Positions 37,657 to 47,400 of a stretch of DNA of 64,000 bases are shown piece after piece. Position 1 is the first letter of the stretch, and every line of letters starts with the position of its first letter. The translations under genes and the position numbers were made by a program. The notes below the pieces were generated by a model. The model was not told the DNA's origin and made no database searches. It saw nothing but the letters and a program-made list of their open reading frames with translations. This stretch comes from Stenotrophomonas maltophilia (lineage in GTDB: Bacteria; Pseudomonadota; Gammaproteobacteria; Xanthomonadales; Xanthomonadaceae). Location of the stretch: contig NZ_CP106759.1 in NCBI RefSeq assembly GCF_025642255.1, positions 3,993,501 to 4,057,500 on the forward strand. The letters run 5' to 3'.

Positions 37657-37680
37657 GTAGAGCCGAGCCCGTGCTCAGCC
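37657..37680. repeat. SMAG/REP unit overlapping the mntP stop codon
   Basis: GTAG plus AGCCGAGC/GCTCAGCC. The right arm carries an A at 37677 where intact copies have G. That base makes the mntP TGA stop, so the repeat defines the end of MntP. Confidence 0.85.
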
Positions 37681-38250
37681 CACGCCGCGCAGGTGTTCGT
37701 ACAGGATCGTCGCGCCGATGATCACCAGGATCGCGCCGCCAATGATCTCGGCACGCTTGCCAACCATGCTGCCCAGCACGCGGCCGAGCATGATGCCGAC
37801 GGTGACCATTGTGAGCGTGCACAGGCCGATGACCGCCGCCATCACGCCGATATGGACGTCCATGAACGCCAGGCCGATGCCCACCGCCATCGCATCGATG
37901 CTGGTGGCGAAACCCGTCAGCGCCAGCTTCCAGAAGCCGTGGTGCTGCGAAGGGTCTTCATCTTCTTCACCCTCATCCGGACGCAGGCCGTTGTAGATCA
38001 TGTGGATGCCCAGCGCGCCGAGCAGGCCGAAGGCGATCCAATGATCGAAGGCTTCGACGTACTGCAGGGCGGCACGGCCGAGCAACCAGCCGATGATGGG
38101 CGTGATCGCCTCGATGACGCCGAAGATGATGCCGGCACGCAGTGCATCGCGGAACACCGGCTTGCGCATCGCCGCACCCTTGCCGATCGCCGCGGCGAAG
38201 GCATCGGTGGACATGGCAAAGCCGATCAGGAGGATCGAAATGGGGGACAT
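37675..38250 (-). CDS. mntP: Manganese efflux pump MntP
   Basis: This 191-residue protein has six transmembrane helices in two repeats. Each repeat has the conserved acidic motif ([S/T]xDA): [16 protein letters not shown] near residue 13 and [17 protein letters not shown] near residue 115. This is the YebN/MntP pattern for Mn2+ export. A cytoplasmic acidic/His loop ([14 protein letters not shown]) joins the halves. The start [11 protein letters not shown] has GGAGGATCG upstream. A yybP-ykoY leader 75 bases upstream should turn expression on with manganese. The last codon and stop lie inside a SMAG repeat, so the C-terminus (LRGVG) has been remodelled. Confidence 0.95.
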   Translation of the reverse strand: MSPISILLIGFAMSTDAFAAAIGKGAAMRKPVFRDALRAGIIFGVIEAITPIIGWLLGRAALQYVEAFDHWIAFGLLGALGIHMIYNGLRPDEGEEDEDPSQHHGFWKLALTGFATSIDAMAVGIGLAFMDVHIGVMAAVIGLCTLTMVTVGIMLGRVLGSMVGKRAEIIGGAILVIIGATILYEHLRGVG

Positions 38251-38324
38251 GTGTGGCTGCTGAGGTCGGGCTAGGACGGACGCACGGCCTGCGCTCGCGC
38301 CCAACCTGACGTTGCGCGCGCGGG

Positions 38325-38432
38325 CCGCTGGTCTCGCCAACCATCATGGTTGTCCACGCCACGGCGCACTGGCCGAGTATGTTGACGTGGACGATTCCTG
38401 CGTAGGAATCCGGCTACTCCCCAAGGGGACGC
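38325..38432 (-). promoter_or_regulatory. yybP-ykoY manganese riboswitch
   Basis: Read on the minus strand, it has CCCCTTGGGGAGTAGCCGG, then a stem with GTCCACGTCAACATACTCGG. A paired CGTGGAC closes that stem, followed by a hairpin CAACCATGATGGTTG and the closing GGCGAGACC. The paired signatures GGGGAGUAGC, CAACAUACUC and GGCGAGACC are those of the Mn2+-sensing yybP-ykoY class, which leads E. coli mntP as well. A downstream pairing, GCGCAAC-gtcag-GTTGGGCGC (38295-38320), may form the expression platform, ending 45 bases before the mntP ATG. A TAAGCT box at 38435-38440 is a possible -10. The remainder of this 316-base gap holds a SMAG unit. Confidence 0.9.
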
Positions 38433-38534
38433 GAAGCTTAGCATCGCGATTCGCGTGTGGCACATTTCTGGTGAAACGCGCAGGCAGGGCTGGTTTGTAT
38501 AGCGATGGCTATATCAGCACCGCACTGCGCGCGG

Positions 38535-38558
38535 AGCCGAGCATGGGCTCGGCTCTAC
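38535..38558. repeat. Single SMAG/REP unit
   Basis: AGCCGAGC-ATGG-GCTCGGCT then CTAC, just beyond the 3' end of the sensor-kinase gene. A short palindrome, TATAGC-GATG-GCTATA, lies at 38498-38513. Confidence 0.85.
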
Positions 38559-38566
38559 AGTTGCCA

Positions 38567-41500
38567 TCAGGCTTCGTTGCTGCCGGCGTCGCGCAGCGCG
38601 CCGAGGAAGGCGCGCAGCGAGGCCGGCTTGATCGGCTTGGTCAGCACCCGATAACCCCGCTCGCGCGCCATCCGCTTCAGCTCATCGCGACCATCGGCAG
38701 TGAGCAGGGCACCGGGCAGCGGATATCCTGCCGCCTCGCGCAGTGCCACCAGCGCGTCCAGGCCATCCATGCGGTCATGCAGGTGGTAATCCACCAGCAT
38801 CACCTGCGGGCGCTCGGCAATCTTTTCCAGCGCCTGATCGACGGTGGCGGCGGTGATCACCTGCACCTGCCAGCGACCCAGCAGCGCACGCATGCCGTCG
38901 AGGATTTCCTCGTCATTGTCCACGCACAGCACGCGCAGGCCGGCCAGCGAATCGCTGCGCACCGGCGTGGCGGCCACCTGGACCGCCGTGGCAGGCTCGG
39001 TGTAGCCCGGCAGAGGCGCCACGCGCGGCAGGATGATCGAGAACATCGACCCGCTGCCGACGCGGCTGCGTGCGTTGAGCCGATGGTCCAGCAGGCGCGA
39101 GATGCGCTGGCAGATCGACAGGCCCAGGCCCAGGCCCTGCTCGCCCCAGTCGAAGGGCTGCTGGTAGCGATGGAACTCATCGAAGATCTGCCGCATGTGA
39201 TGCTCCGGGATGCCGGGGCCGGTATCCCACACCTGCAGTTCCACTTCCTCGCCCCGGTGGCGCACGGCCAGCACGATGCGGCCCTGCCGTGTATAGCGCA
39301 GCGCGTTGGCCAGGAAGTTCTGCAGCACACGCCGCAGCAGGCGCCGGTCGCTGCGCACCCATGCCGGGCGCGCGAACAGATCCAGGCGCAGGCCACGGCC
39401 GGCGGCAACCGGCGTGTACTGTGCGGCCAGCTCGCGCATCAGCGCGCTGACGTCGAACTCGCCGATGACCGGATGCAACCCACCTGCATCCAGCCGCGAT
39501 ACGTCCAGCAGGCCATCCAGCAGCTCCTCGGCCGCGCGCAGCGAGGCATCCACGCGCTCGGCCAGATGCTTCTGCTCGTCGCTCACATGAACGCTGTCAC
39601 GCAGCGCCGAAGCGAACAGGCGCGCGGCATTGAGCGGCTGCAGCACGTCGTGGCTGATCGCGGCCAGGAAGCGGGTCTTCGACTGCTGGGCGGCTTCAGC
39701 TTCGTGGGAGCGCTCGGCGACGCGCTGTTCCAGCGTTTCGTTGGCTTCCAGCAGCGCCTTCTCGGCGTGCTTGTAATCGGTGATGTCGTTGTAGCTGGTC
39801 ACGTAGCCGCCGCCAGGCAGGGCCTGGCCACGCATCTCGATCACCTTGCCATCGCTGCGCGTGCGCTCGAACACATGCGGTGAACCGGCGCGCATGTAGC
39901 CGATGCGGCGGTTGATCTGCACCTCGATGTCGCCCTCGCCCAGCTCCCCCCGTTCGGCGTTGTAGCGGATCAGGTCGGCCACCGGGCGGCCCACGTACAG
40001 CATGCCGTCGGGGTAGCCGAACATGTCCTGGTAGCGGCGGTTCCACGCCGTCAGGCGCATGTCCGGATCGACCACGCTGACACCTGCACTGATGTTTTCC
40101 AGCGTGGTGGACAGGATCTCGCGGTTGAAGCGCAGTTCCTGCCCGGCTTCGTCCAACACCGCCACCACCTCACCCAGGTCCATGCCGGAGCCGCGCAGCA
40201 GGCTGGTCAGGAGCAGGCGCGCGGAGGCGGCACCGATCGACGCGGCCAGCAGGCGCTCGGTGAACTGCACCCAGGGCCGGTCGGCCGGCGCGGAAGACTG
40301 CAGTTCGCGGCCCAGCGACTGCGCCTGCTCGAAGAACGAACGCCGCGCATGGCGCTCGCCCACCACGCGCGAGGCCAGCGCCAGCAGGTCGCCCACATGC
40401 ACGTGGCCCGGCCAACCGCCGGCGACCGAGGGGCGCTCGGCGTACGGATCGAGGAAGGGCGCAGCACGCAGTCGCTCGTCCACCCCCGGCCGCCAGCGTG
40501 CGGACACCAGCATCATCGTTGCTGCATTGACCAGCAACGACCAGAAGGTACCGTGGGTCAGCGGATCCCAGCCGGTCATGCCGAACAGCTGCTGCGGGCG
40601 CAGCCATTCGATGCCGAACGGGCCCTGCTGGACCCAGCCGGCGTCGACCCATCCCGCCATGGTCATCGCCGGCAGCAACAGGGTATAGAGCCAGGTGGCG
40701 AAGCCGAGCAGCATGCCGGTTTCCACGCCGCGGCGGCTGGCGCCACGCCAATACAGGCCGCCGATCAGGCCCGGTGCGAACTGCGCTACCGCGGCGAACG
40801 CCATCAGGCCGTAGGACGCCAGGGTGCTGTCGTTGCTGCTGCTGCGGTAGTAGCTGTACGCCATCAACGCGAGCAGCAGGATCGCCAGGCGGCGGATCCA
40901 CAGCACGCGTGAAGCCACGTCGGCTGCTTCCTGGTGATCGCCACTGCGGCGCAGCAGCACCGGCATCACCAGATCATTGCTGACCATGGTGGCCAGCGCG
41001 ATGGATGAGACGATGACCATGCCGGTGGCGGCAGAGAAGCCCCCCACATAGGCGACCAGCGCCAGCGCGTTGCGGCCCTCGGCCAGCGGCAGCGCCAGCA
41101 CCATCGCATCGTCGGCGACGCTGCCGCCGGTGCCGAACAATGTGACGCCCGCGGTGGCGATGGGCAGCACCATCGCCGAGATCAGCACCAGGTAACCACC
41201 GAACATCCAGCGTGCACGGCGCACGTCGCGTACATCGCCACATTCGACCACCGCGACATGGAACTGGCGCGGCAGGCAGACGATGGCGAGGAAACTGAGC
41301 AGGGTCTGCGAAATGAATCCCACCGGCGGCAATCCGGTGAACAGCGTATGCACCGACTCGACCACCGCATCGGTGCGGTCGGTCAGCCACACATAGGCGA
41401 ATACGCCAACGGCGAGCATCGCCAGCAGCTTGATCACCGATTCCAGGGCGATCGCCAGCATCATGCCGTGGTGATGCTCGGTGGCATCCACCTGGCGCGT

Positions 41501-42025
41501 GCCGAACAGCGTGGCGAACAGGGCCATCAGCAGGGCGACATACAGTGCGGGATCGCTGAAGAAGCCGGTCGGGCCGGTGTTGCCGGTCAGCACCTGCAGG
41601 CTCATCGCCACCGCTTTGTACTGCAGGGCCAGGTAGGGAACGATGCCGATCAGGGCGATGATCGCCACCAGCGCGGCCAGGCGCCGCGAGCGGCCGAAGC
41701 GCGAGGAGATGAAATCGGCGATGGACACCACGTTCTGGCTGCGGGCGATCAGGGCCAGGCGCTCGATGATGCGCCAGCCGAACAGCAGCAGCAGCAGCGG
41801 CCCGATGTAGATCGGCAGGTAGCCGATACCGTTGCGCACGGCGGTGCCCACCGCGCCATAGAAGGTCCAGGACGAGCAGTACACGGCCAGCGCCAGGCTG
41901 TAGACCACCGGCCGCAGCCAGGGCCGGTCCGGGTACATCGGCCGACGGTCGCCCCACCATGCCACGCCGAACAGCAGTGCGGCATAGGCAACCGAGACCA
42001 GCAGCAGGATCCAGCTGGAGACCAC
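38567..42025 (-). CDS. crbS: SSS-transporter/PAS/histidine kinase/receiver hybrid sensor (CrbS-like)
   Basis: This protein of about 1152 residues starts, by my choice, at GTG 42025; an in-frame start 25 codons earlier lacks family character. Residues ~1-490 form a sodium/solute-symporter (SSF) domain of 12-13 helices (SQNVVSIADFISSRFGRSRR is an SSF core motif). A PAS domain (~635-750, ENISAGVSVVDPDMRLTAWN) follows. HisKA has phosphoacceptor His in FLAAISHDVLQPLNAARLFA (~791), and HATPase has FLANALRYTRQGRI, DTGPGIP and GLGLGLSICQRIS. A C-terminal receiver has its Asp in MLVDYHLHDR (~1077). This is the CrbS architecture; CrbS with CrbR activates acs in Vibrio and Pseudomonas. The mntP gene separates it from crbR here. 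Confidence 0.9.
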   Translation of the reverse strand: MVSSWILLLVSVAYAALLFGVAWWGDRRPMYPDRPWLRPVVYSLALAVYCSSWTFYGAVGTAVRNGIGYLPIYIGPLLLLLFGWRIIERLALIARSQNVVSIADFISSRFGRSRRLAALVAIIALIGIVPYLALQYKAVAMSLQVLTGNTGPTGFFSDPALYVALLMALFATLFGTRQVDATEHHHGMMLAIALESVIKLLAMLAVGVFAYVWLTDRTDAVVESVHTLFTGLPPVGFISQTLLSFLAIVCLPRQFHVAVVECGDVRDVRRARWMFGGYLVLISAMVLPIATAGVTLFGTGGSVADDAMVLALPLAEGRNALALVAYVGGFSAATGMVIVSSIALATMVSNDLVMPVLLRRSGDHQEAADVASRVLWIRRLAILLLALMAYSYYRSSSNDSTLASYGLMAFAAVAQFAPGLIGGLYWRGASRRGVETGMLLGFATWLYTLLLPAMTMAGWVDAGWVQQGPFGIEWLRPQQLFGMTGWDPLTHGTFWSLLVNAATMMLVSARWRPGVDERLRAAPFLDPYAERPSVAGGWPGHVHVGDLLALASRVVGERHARRSFFEQAQSLGRELQSSAPADRPWVQFTERLLAASIGAASARLLLTSLLRGSGMDLGEVVAVLDEAGQELRFNREILSTTLENISAGVSVVDPDMRLTAWNRRYQDMFGYPDGMLYVGRPVADLIRYNAERGELGEGDIEVQINRRIGYMRAGSPHVFERTRSDGKVIEMRGQALPGGGYVTSYNDITDYKHAEKALLEANETLEQRVAERSHEAEAAQQSKTRFLAAISHDVLQPLNAARLFASALRDSVHVSDEQKHLAERVDASLRAAEELLDGLLDVSRLDAGGLHPVIGEFDVSALMRELAAQYTPVAAGRGLRLDLFARPAWVRSDRRLLRRVLQNFLANALRYTRQGRIVLAVRHRGEEVELQVWDTGPGIPEHHMRQIFDEFHRYQQPFDWGEQGLGLGLSICQRISRLLDHRLNARSRVGSGSMFSIILPRVAPLPGYTEPATAVQVAATPVRSDSLAGLRVLCVDNDEEILDGMRALLGRWQVQVITAATVDQALEKIAERPQVMLVDYHLHDRMDGLDALVALREAAGYPLPGALLTADGRDELKRMARERGYRVLTKPIKPASLRAFLGALRDAGSNEA

Positions 42026-42099
42026 GCGCGCGTTTCCGTCAGAGGAACCCGCAGTGTAGGCCAGAGGCGGCCAGACGTACGGGCTCGTTGGGGGCAACA

Positions 42100-42124
42100 C
42101 CCCCCACCGGCGTGGGGGGCCTAC
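42100..42124. repeat. Diverged SMAG/REP unit
   Basis: CCCCCCAC-CGGC-GTGGGGGG then CCTAC. The arm sequence differs from all other families in the window, but the CTAC tail is kept. It lies between the S46 peptidase and crbS genes. Confidence 0.65.
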
Positions 42125-42132
42125 GCGGTGCG

Positions 42133-42154
42133 GGCCACGACCGGGGTCGTGGCC
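42133..42154 (-). terminator. Perfect hairpin after the S46 peptidase gene
   Basis: GGCCACGACC-GG-GGTCGTGGCC is a perfect 10-bp stem beginning 6 bases past the peptidase stop. There is no T-run. Confidence 0.45.
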
Positions 42155-42160
42155 GGCGTC

Positions 42161-44308
42161 TTACTGGGCCGGAACGCCCATTTCCTTCAACAGTTCCGGC
42201 GCCGGGTAGACCTTGGCCAGCAGCCAGCGCAGATAGCGCATGTCCACGTGCACGGCGCGCTTGTAGCGCGGATCGAACCACCAGCTGGCACTGACCGATT
42301 CCCAGTTGCTGTCGAAGTTCAGGCCAATCAGTTCACCCTTGGCATTGAGCACGGGCGATCCCGAGTTGCCGCCGGTGGTATCGAGGTTGGTCAGGAAGTT
42401 GACGGTCTGTGTCTTCAGGGCCGGATCGGCCGTGCTGCCGAAATCACCCTTGGCGATGGCGGCCAGCAGCGGAGCCGGCGCATCGAAGGGATAGACGTTG
42501 GTGTTCTTCTCGACGATACCGGCCACCGTGGTCACCGGCGAGTAGGTCACGCCGTCACGCGGGTGCAGTGCCTCGACCTTGCCGTAGCTGATGCGCAGGG
42601 TACGGTTGGCATCCGGGTACACCGCGCGGCCCTGCTTGGCACGCCAGGCGAACAGCGCCTGCATGTAGGCCGGGCGCAGGCGCAGCTGCTCGCCTTCGCG
42701 GGTCTTGCTCTCGTTCTCGATGCGCAGCTGCGCCGCCACCAGCGGCGCGGCCACTGCGATCAGCGGATCGGGTGCCAGGGCCTTGCCATCGCGCGCAGCG
42801 GCGAAGCGCGAGAGACGCTGCGCCTCGTCGCCCAGCCGGGTGCTGGCGTAAAGCGTGTCCAGCGCCTGCGCCAGCTGCGCCGGGGTGCGGCCGAAGGCGG
42901 CATCGAACTCGGCCACGCGCTGCGCGTCCGGCAACTGCTGGTATCGCGTAAGCAGGGTGGTCAGCAGCGCCTTTTCGACCTCCGCTGCATACCGACGCTG
43001 CACCTGCTTGAGTACGCCCTCGATCATCGCCTGGTCGCGCTGCTGGTAACCGCTTTCGCGCTGTGCATCCGGCTTGGCCGACTCGATGCGCAGGCGTTCC
43101 AGCAGCAGCGCCGAGCGCAGCAGCTGGCTCTGGTTGGCCATCTGCTCCAGCAGCAGGTCGCGCTCACCCACCGCCGCACCCTGCGAGAGATTGGCCAGCA
43201 ACGCCTGGATGTCACTCCGGTACCGGCGGTCGGTGGCCGCCAGCATGGCCGACTCGTCGGCAGCGCGCTGCGCCTTGGCATCGCTGCGCAGCAGGCCTTC
43301 CAGCTCACCGGCGGCGCGCTTGCGGTTGTTCTTCAGCGACTGCAGCTGCGAAGCGTAACGGGTACGCGCCTGCGCGTCCTTGGCAGTTGCCACCTCGATG
43401 GTGTCGATCATCTGCTGGAACACCGACACCCGGCGCGGCAACACCGCATCGACCTGGCTGGCGAACTCGGCCGCGGTGCGGTGGCGGTAGGTGATGCCCG
43501 GGTAACCGGCCAGCATCGCGTAATCGCCCTCCTTCGGACCTTCAACGGACATCTTCAGGTGCGCCGGTGGCTGATACGGCACGTTGTCCTTGCTGTACGC
43601 GGCCGGCTTGCCATCCTTGCCGACATAGGCACGCAGCAGAGTGAAATCGCCGGTATGGCGCGGCCACATGAAATTGTCGATCTCGTCGCCATAGTTGCCG
43701 ATCGCACGCGGCGGCGCGTAGACCAGGCGCACATCGCTCAGTTCCAGCTGGGCAATGCGATAGAAATCGGTGCCGTAGTACATGTTGGCCACCGAGCAGC
43801 GCACGCTGCCGTTCTTCTCGCACTCCGCCACGATCTGCTTGCTGGCCGCATCGACCGCATCGAAGTACGCACGGCCGGTCTTGCCACGGGCATTGGCCAG
43901 CACCTGATCGGTCACCTTGTCGAAGCCGACGGTGACCAGCACACGGAAGTCCGGATTGGCCGGCCGCTCGTCGGCGCGCCCCTTGGCGATGAAGCCGTTG
44001 TCGATCAGGTTGTGCTCGGGCGAACTGTTGTACTGGATCACGCCCATCGCCACATGGTGGTTGGTCAACAGCAGTCCGTCGGCGGAAACGAACGAACCGG
44101 TGCCGCCTCCGGCCCGCACCACGGCGCTCAGCGGTGGTGCGGTGACGTTGGCCAGGTCGGCCGGATCGCCCATGAAGCCCGCTGCGCGCAGCGGCTTGGC
44201 CAGCTCCGGCAGCTGGGTCGGCATCCACATGCCTTCATCGGCATGGGCGCCCGCAGCGAGGGTGAGGCCCAGGGCCAGGGCGGCAGGAAGGGTTTTGCGT
44301 GGCGACAT
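42161..44308 (-). CDS. S46-family dipeptidyl-peptidase (DPP7/DPP11 type)
   Basis: This 715-residue exported serine exopeptidase has a signal peptide (TLPAALALGLTLAAGAHA), so it is periplasmic. Catalytic His is in LLLTNHHVAMG (~83), and the serine in DTTGGNSGSPVLNAKGEL (~647). The region between is the helical lid typical of S46 enzymes. The specificity position just before NWE (GLNFDSNWESVS) is Ser, where DPP7-type enzymes have Gly and DPP11 has Arg (from memory), so it is not a DPP11-type Asp/Glu enzyme. It would release dipeptides from oligopeptides for uptake. Single gene, with hairpins downstream. Confidence 0.92.
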   Translation of the reverse strand: MSPRKTLPAALALGLTLAAGAHADEGMWMPTQLPELAKPLRAAGFMGDPADLANVTAPPLSAVVRAGGGTGSFVSADGLLLTNHHVAMGVIQYNSSPEHNLIDNGFIAKGRADERPANPDFRVLVTVGFDKVTDQVLANARGKTGRAYFDAVDAASKQIVAECEKNGSVRCSVANMYYGTDFYRIAQLELSDVRLVYAPPRAIGNYGDEIDNFMWPRHTGDFTLLRAYVGKDGKPAAYSKDNVPYQPPAHLKMSVEGPKEGDYAMLAGYPGITYRHRTAAEFASQVDAVLPRRVSVFQQMIDTIEVATAKDAQARTRYASQLQSLKNNRKRAAGELEGLLRSDAKAQRAADESAMLAATDRRYRSDIQALLANLSQGAAVGERDLLLEQMANQSQLLRSALLLERLRIESAKPDAQRESGYQQRDQAMIEGVLKQVQRRYAAEVEKALLTTLLTRYQQLPDAQRVAEFDAAFGRTPAQLAQALDTLYASTRLGDEAQRLSRFAAARDGKALAPDPLIAVAAPLVAAQLRIENESKTREGEQLRLRPAYMQALFAWRAKQGRAVYPDANRTLRISYGKVEALHPRDGVTYSPVTTVAGIVEKNTNVYPFDAPAPLLAAIAKGDFGSTADPALKTQTVNFLTNLDTTGGNSGSPVLNAKGELIGLNFDSNWESVSASWWFDPRYKRAVHVDMRYLRWLLAKVYPAPELLKEMGVPAQ

Positions 44309-44384
44309 GAGGCGATCCGGTACGACAGAACAGCCCGGGACCATAGCCGCTGGGGCCGGCAGGGGCAACGGCCGATGGTTGGGG

Positions 44385-44406
44385 GCCGGGCGCGGCCCGG
44401 CGCTAC
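44385..44406. repeat. Single SMAG/REP unit
   Basis: GCCGGGC-GCG-GCCCGGC then GCTAC, between the S46 gene start and the tamB stop. Confidence 0.8.
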
Positions 44407-44423
44407 CGGTCGATGGCGGCGGG

Positions 44424-47400
44424 TTACTTCTCCCGCCGCCAGTTGATCGAGCCGCGGTTTTCCACCGTGCTCGACTCCACTTCCACGTCGAAACCGCGGC
44501 GCAGCAGATACTTCAGGGTGATCACCGAACCGGCGCCGACCAGCGATACGCCATAGCCCACATACAGCTTGGGCGAGATGTACTTGCCCACGCCGATCAC
44601 CGATCCGCCCAGCGCGCGCGACTGGCTCACGCCCGCATCGTCCAGGCCCAGCTTGGCCCCCAGCTGCGATGCCAGCAGGCCGCTGCCGGCCGACAGTGCG
44701 GCCGAGGCTGCATTGACCTGCTGGGCCTGGTCGCTGCTGGCACCGGTGAGGCTGCGGCCCAGCACCAGGTAGGCCAGCGCTTCGGACTGCGACATCGCCG
44801 GGTCGGACCACACGTCCGCACGCGGCTGCTGTGCACGGCCGGTCACGTCGATGCCAGCGGTGACATCACCGATCCGGCGCTCGGCGCGGATGTTGATGCG
44901 CGGGTCGGATACGGCGTTGTAGTTCCAGTTGAGGTTGCCGCGGGTGATGGTCAGGTCCTGGCCATAGGCCTTGTAGCGGCCACTGACCTCCAGCCCGCCA
45001 TTGGCGGTCATCTCGCGACCAGGCTTGGCCCAGACCTGCATCTTGCCGGTCAGCGCGCCCTTCAGGCCGAAGCCGGTCATCTTCACCTTGTCGCCCAGGC
45101 TGACGGTCAGGTCCATGTCCAGCGGCGAGGTGCGCGATTCCTCCGGATCGGCCGGGTCCAGCACCACCACATCCTCGGAAACCGACGTCCCTCGGTCCAG
45201 CCGCTCAAGATCGATGTCCGCCTCCGGCACATGCACGGTGCCACGCAGCTCCATCGCAGCCTTGGCCAGGGTGAAGTCCAGATTGGGGTTGGCGACGATG
45301 CGCAGTTCGCTGGTATTGGACACCAGCACGTTCTCGCCGTGGATCTTCAGCTGCAGCGGCTGCGCATCACCGAACCAGGACAGGCCGCCATCGACATACA
45401 GCGTGCCCTGGCCCGAGTTGGCCTGCGCGGTGATCTTGGCCGAGCCGTCGGGCTGGGCGACGAAGCTGCCCTTGCCCTGGTCGAACGTCAGCCCCAGCGC
45501 GGGGAATTCGCCCTTGAAATTGCTCAGCTGCGCGTCGCCGCCCAGCGACGGCTGGCCACGGGTACCGCGCAGGCTGACGTGGCCCTCGATCAGGCCGGTC
45601 GGGCGCACGATGTCCGGCGAGAACAACTCCAGCCAGTACAGCCGCGACATGTTGAGGTAGAGCTCACCGTTCAACGGCGCGCTGGCTTCCCAGCCGGTCT
45701 GCATCCTGGCATCGACGAAGCCGTTGCCCTGGAAGCCCATGCCCAGATAGCCCTTGATGCTGGCCGGGGTCATGTCCAGCTTCAGCGAGAACTGGTCATA
45801 ACGCACCAGTTCGCCCCGGGTGCTGTCGCCACCGACGTTGCGGTTCTCGCCCAGGCGCACCCCGCCCTCCAGCGAACGCACTTCGACGTGTCCTTCCCAC
45901 GCATTGCCGCGCGGCCGGATCTGCGCATCCAGACCGAGCTCGCCGCGCAGGTAGATGCGACGTCCGGACTGCGGCGGCAGCCACGGCTGCACCAGTGCCA
46001 GCGGCAACGCATCGCCGCGCACCACCAGGCCCTCGCGCGGCCAGTTCGCCTGCGCACAGAGCGCCCCGCTGCTGGCGGCAGCCAGGCAGGCCTCGGCCAG
46101 CGTGTAGCTGCCATTGTTGATGGCGAAGGCGGCCGGCGCGCGCAGCGCCCAGGCATCGCCCTTCACCGGTGCGATACGCAGCGAAGCCAGTTCGCCCCGC
46201 CATTGCTGGCCCTGCTGGCGCAGGCTGCCCTGCAGGTCGATCGCGCCCAGTTCGTTGCGGGTCTGTGCCGCCAGGCGCAGGTTCGACACGCTGCCCTGCG
46301 CATCGATGTTCAACCGTTCCAGCAGCATGCCCGCGTTGACCTGCTGTCCCTGCACGGCCAGCGTGCCGCTGTCGCCACGCCACGGCAGCCGCCCCTTGAT
46401 GCTCAGGCTCTCGGCGCCATAGCCATCCCAGTTGAGGTTGTTGCCGACCAGGTCCGCGGTGATGTCCGGTGCGTCACGCGGGCCGGTCACCTGTACCTGC
46501 CCGCGCAGGCCGCCATCGGCGCCAGGCAGCAGGTCGCTCAGCTGCAGCGGTTCGAAACGTGCGTCGATGTCCAGGCGGTCGCCCACCTTGCCCGAGGCGG
46601 TGACCCGGCTGCTGCCGACGGCCAGCTTCAGCTCGCCCTGGCCCTGTTCGCCCTGCAGCGCGAACTTGCCCTGCGCATCGAGGTTGCGCTGACGCAGCAC
46701 GCCCTTCAGCGACGGCAGATCGACCGTGGCTTCCAGCGTGCCGGCAGTACCCGGCGGGGCATTTGCCGGCGGCGGCAGCTGGCGGCCCTTGGACGCCAAA
46801 TTGCCCGACAGCCGGCCATTCCATCCAGGCACGAAATAGCCCGGATCGAAGTCCTTCAATGTGGCCTTGGCATCCCAGTCCAGCTGCGGTGCCCATGCCA
46901 CCTGGCCCTCCACCTGCAACTGCCCGCCGGGCGTCTGCGCCTGCAGCTCGCGGATCGAGGCCGCCTGGTCGTTGCCGCGCACGTCGAAACGCAGCTGCGC
47001 CTTCTGCTGCTCACGCTCCACGTCGGCACGACCGATCGCAGCCCATGCCTTCAGCGTCCCTGCCAGGCCGAAGCGGGCTTCCTTCAGTGTCACCGGTACG
47101 GGCGGACCACCGGCGGTGTTCGGATCCTCCGCCGGCACCCAGGTCAGATCATGGGCGATGACCGAGAAATCGAGTTTCTGCTGGTCTTCCTGGCTGAAAT
47201 CAGCGGTACCTTCCAGGCGTGCCTCGCCCCCCAGTCCCTTCACCACCAGCGGCGAGACCTTCAGCACCTGGTCCTGCAGCGAGATGACCGAGGGCGCCAG
47301 CTCCAGCGCCTGCTCGCCCTGCTTCACCGTGCCGCGCAGCTGGGCGTTGCCGCCCTTGCCGGTGGCGCTGAAATCCAGCGCGAGTGGCGCGATGGCCGAA

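Noticed and set aside
41258..44446. Plus-strand open frame of about 1062 codons opposite crbS and the S46 gene
   Set aside because: It crosses two firm genes and an intergenic hairpin and has no domain.
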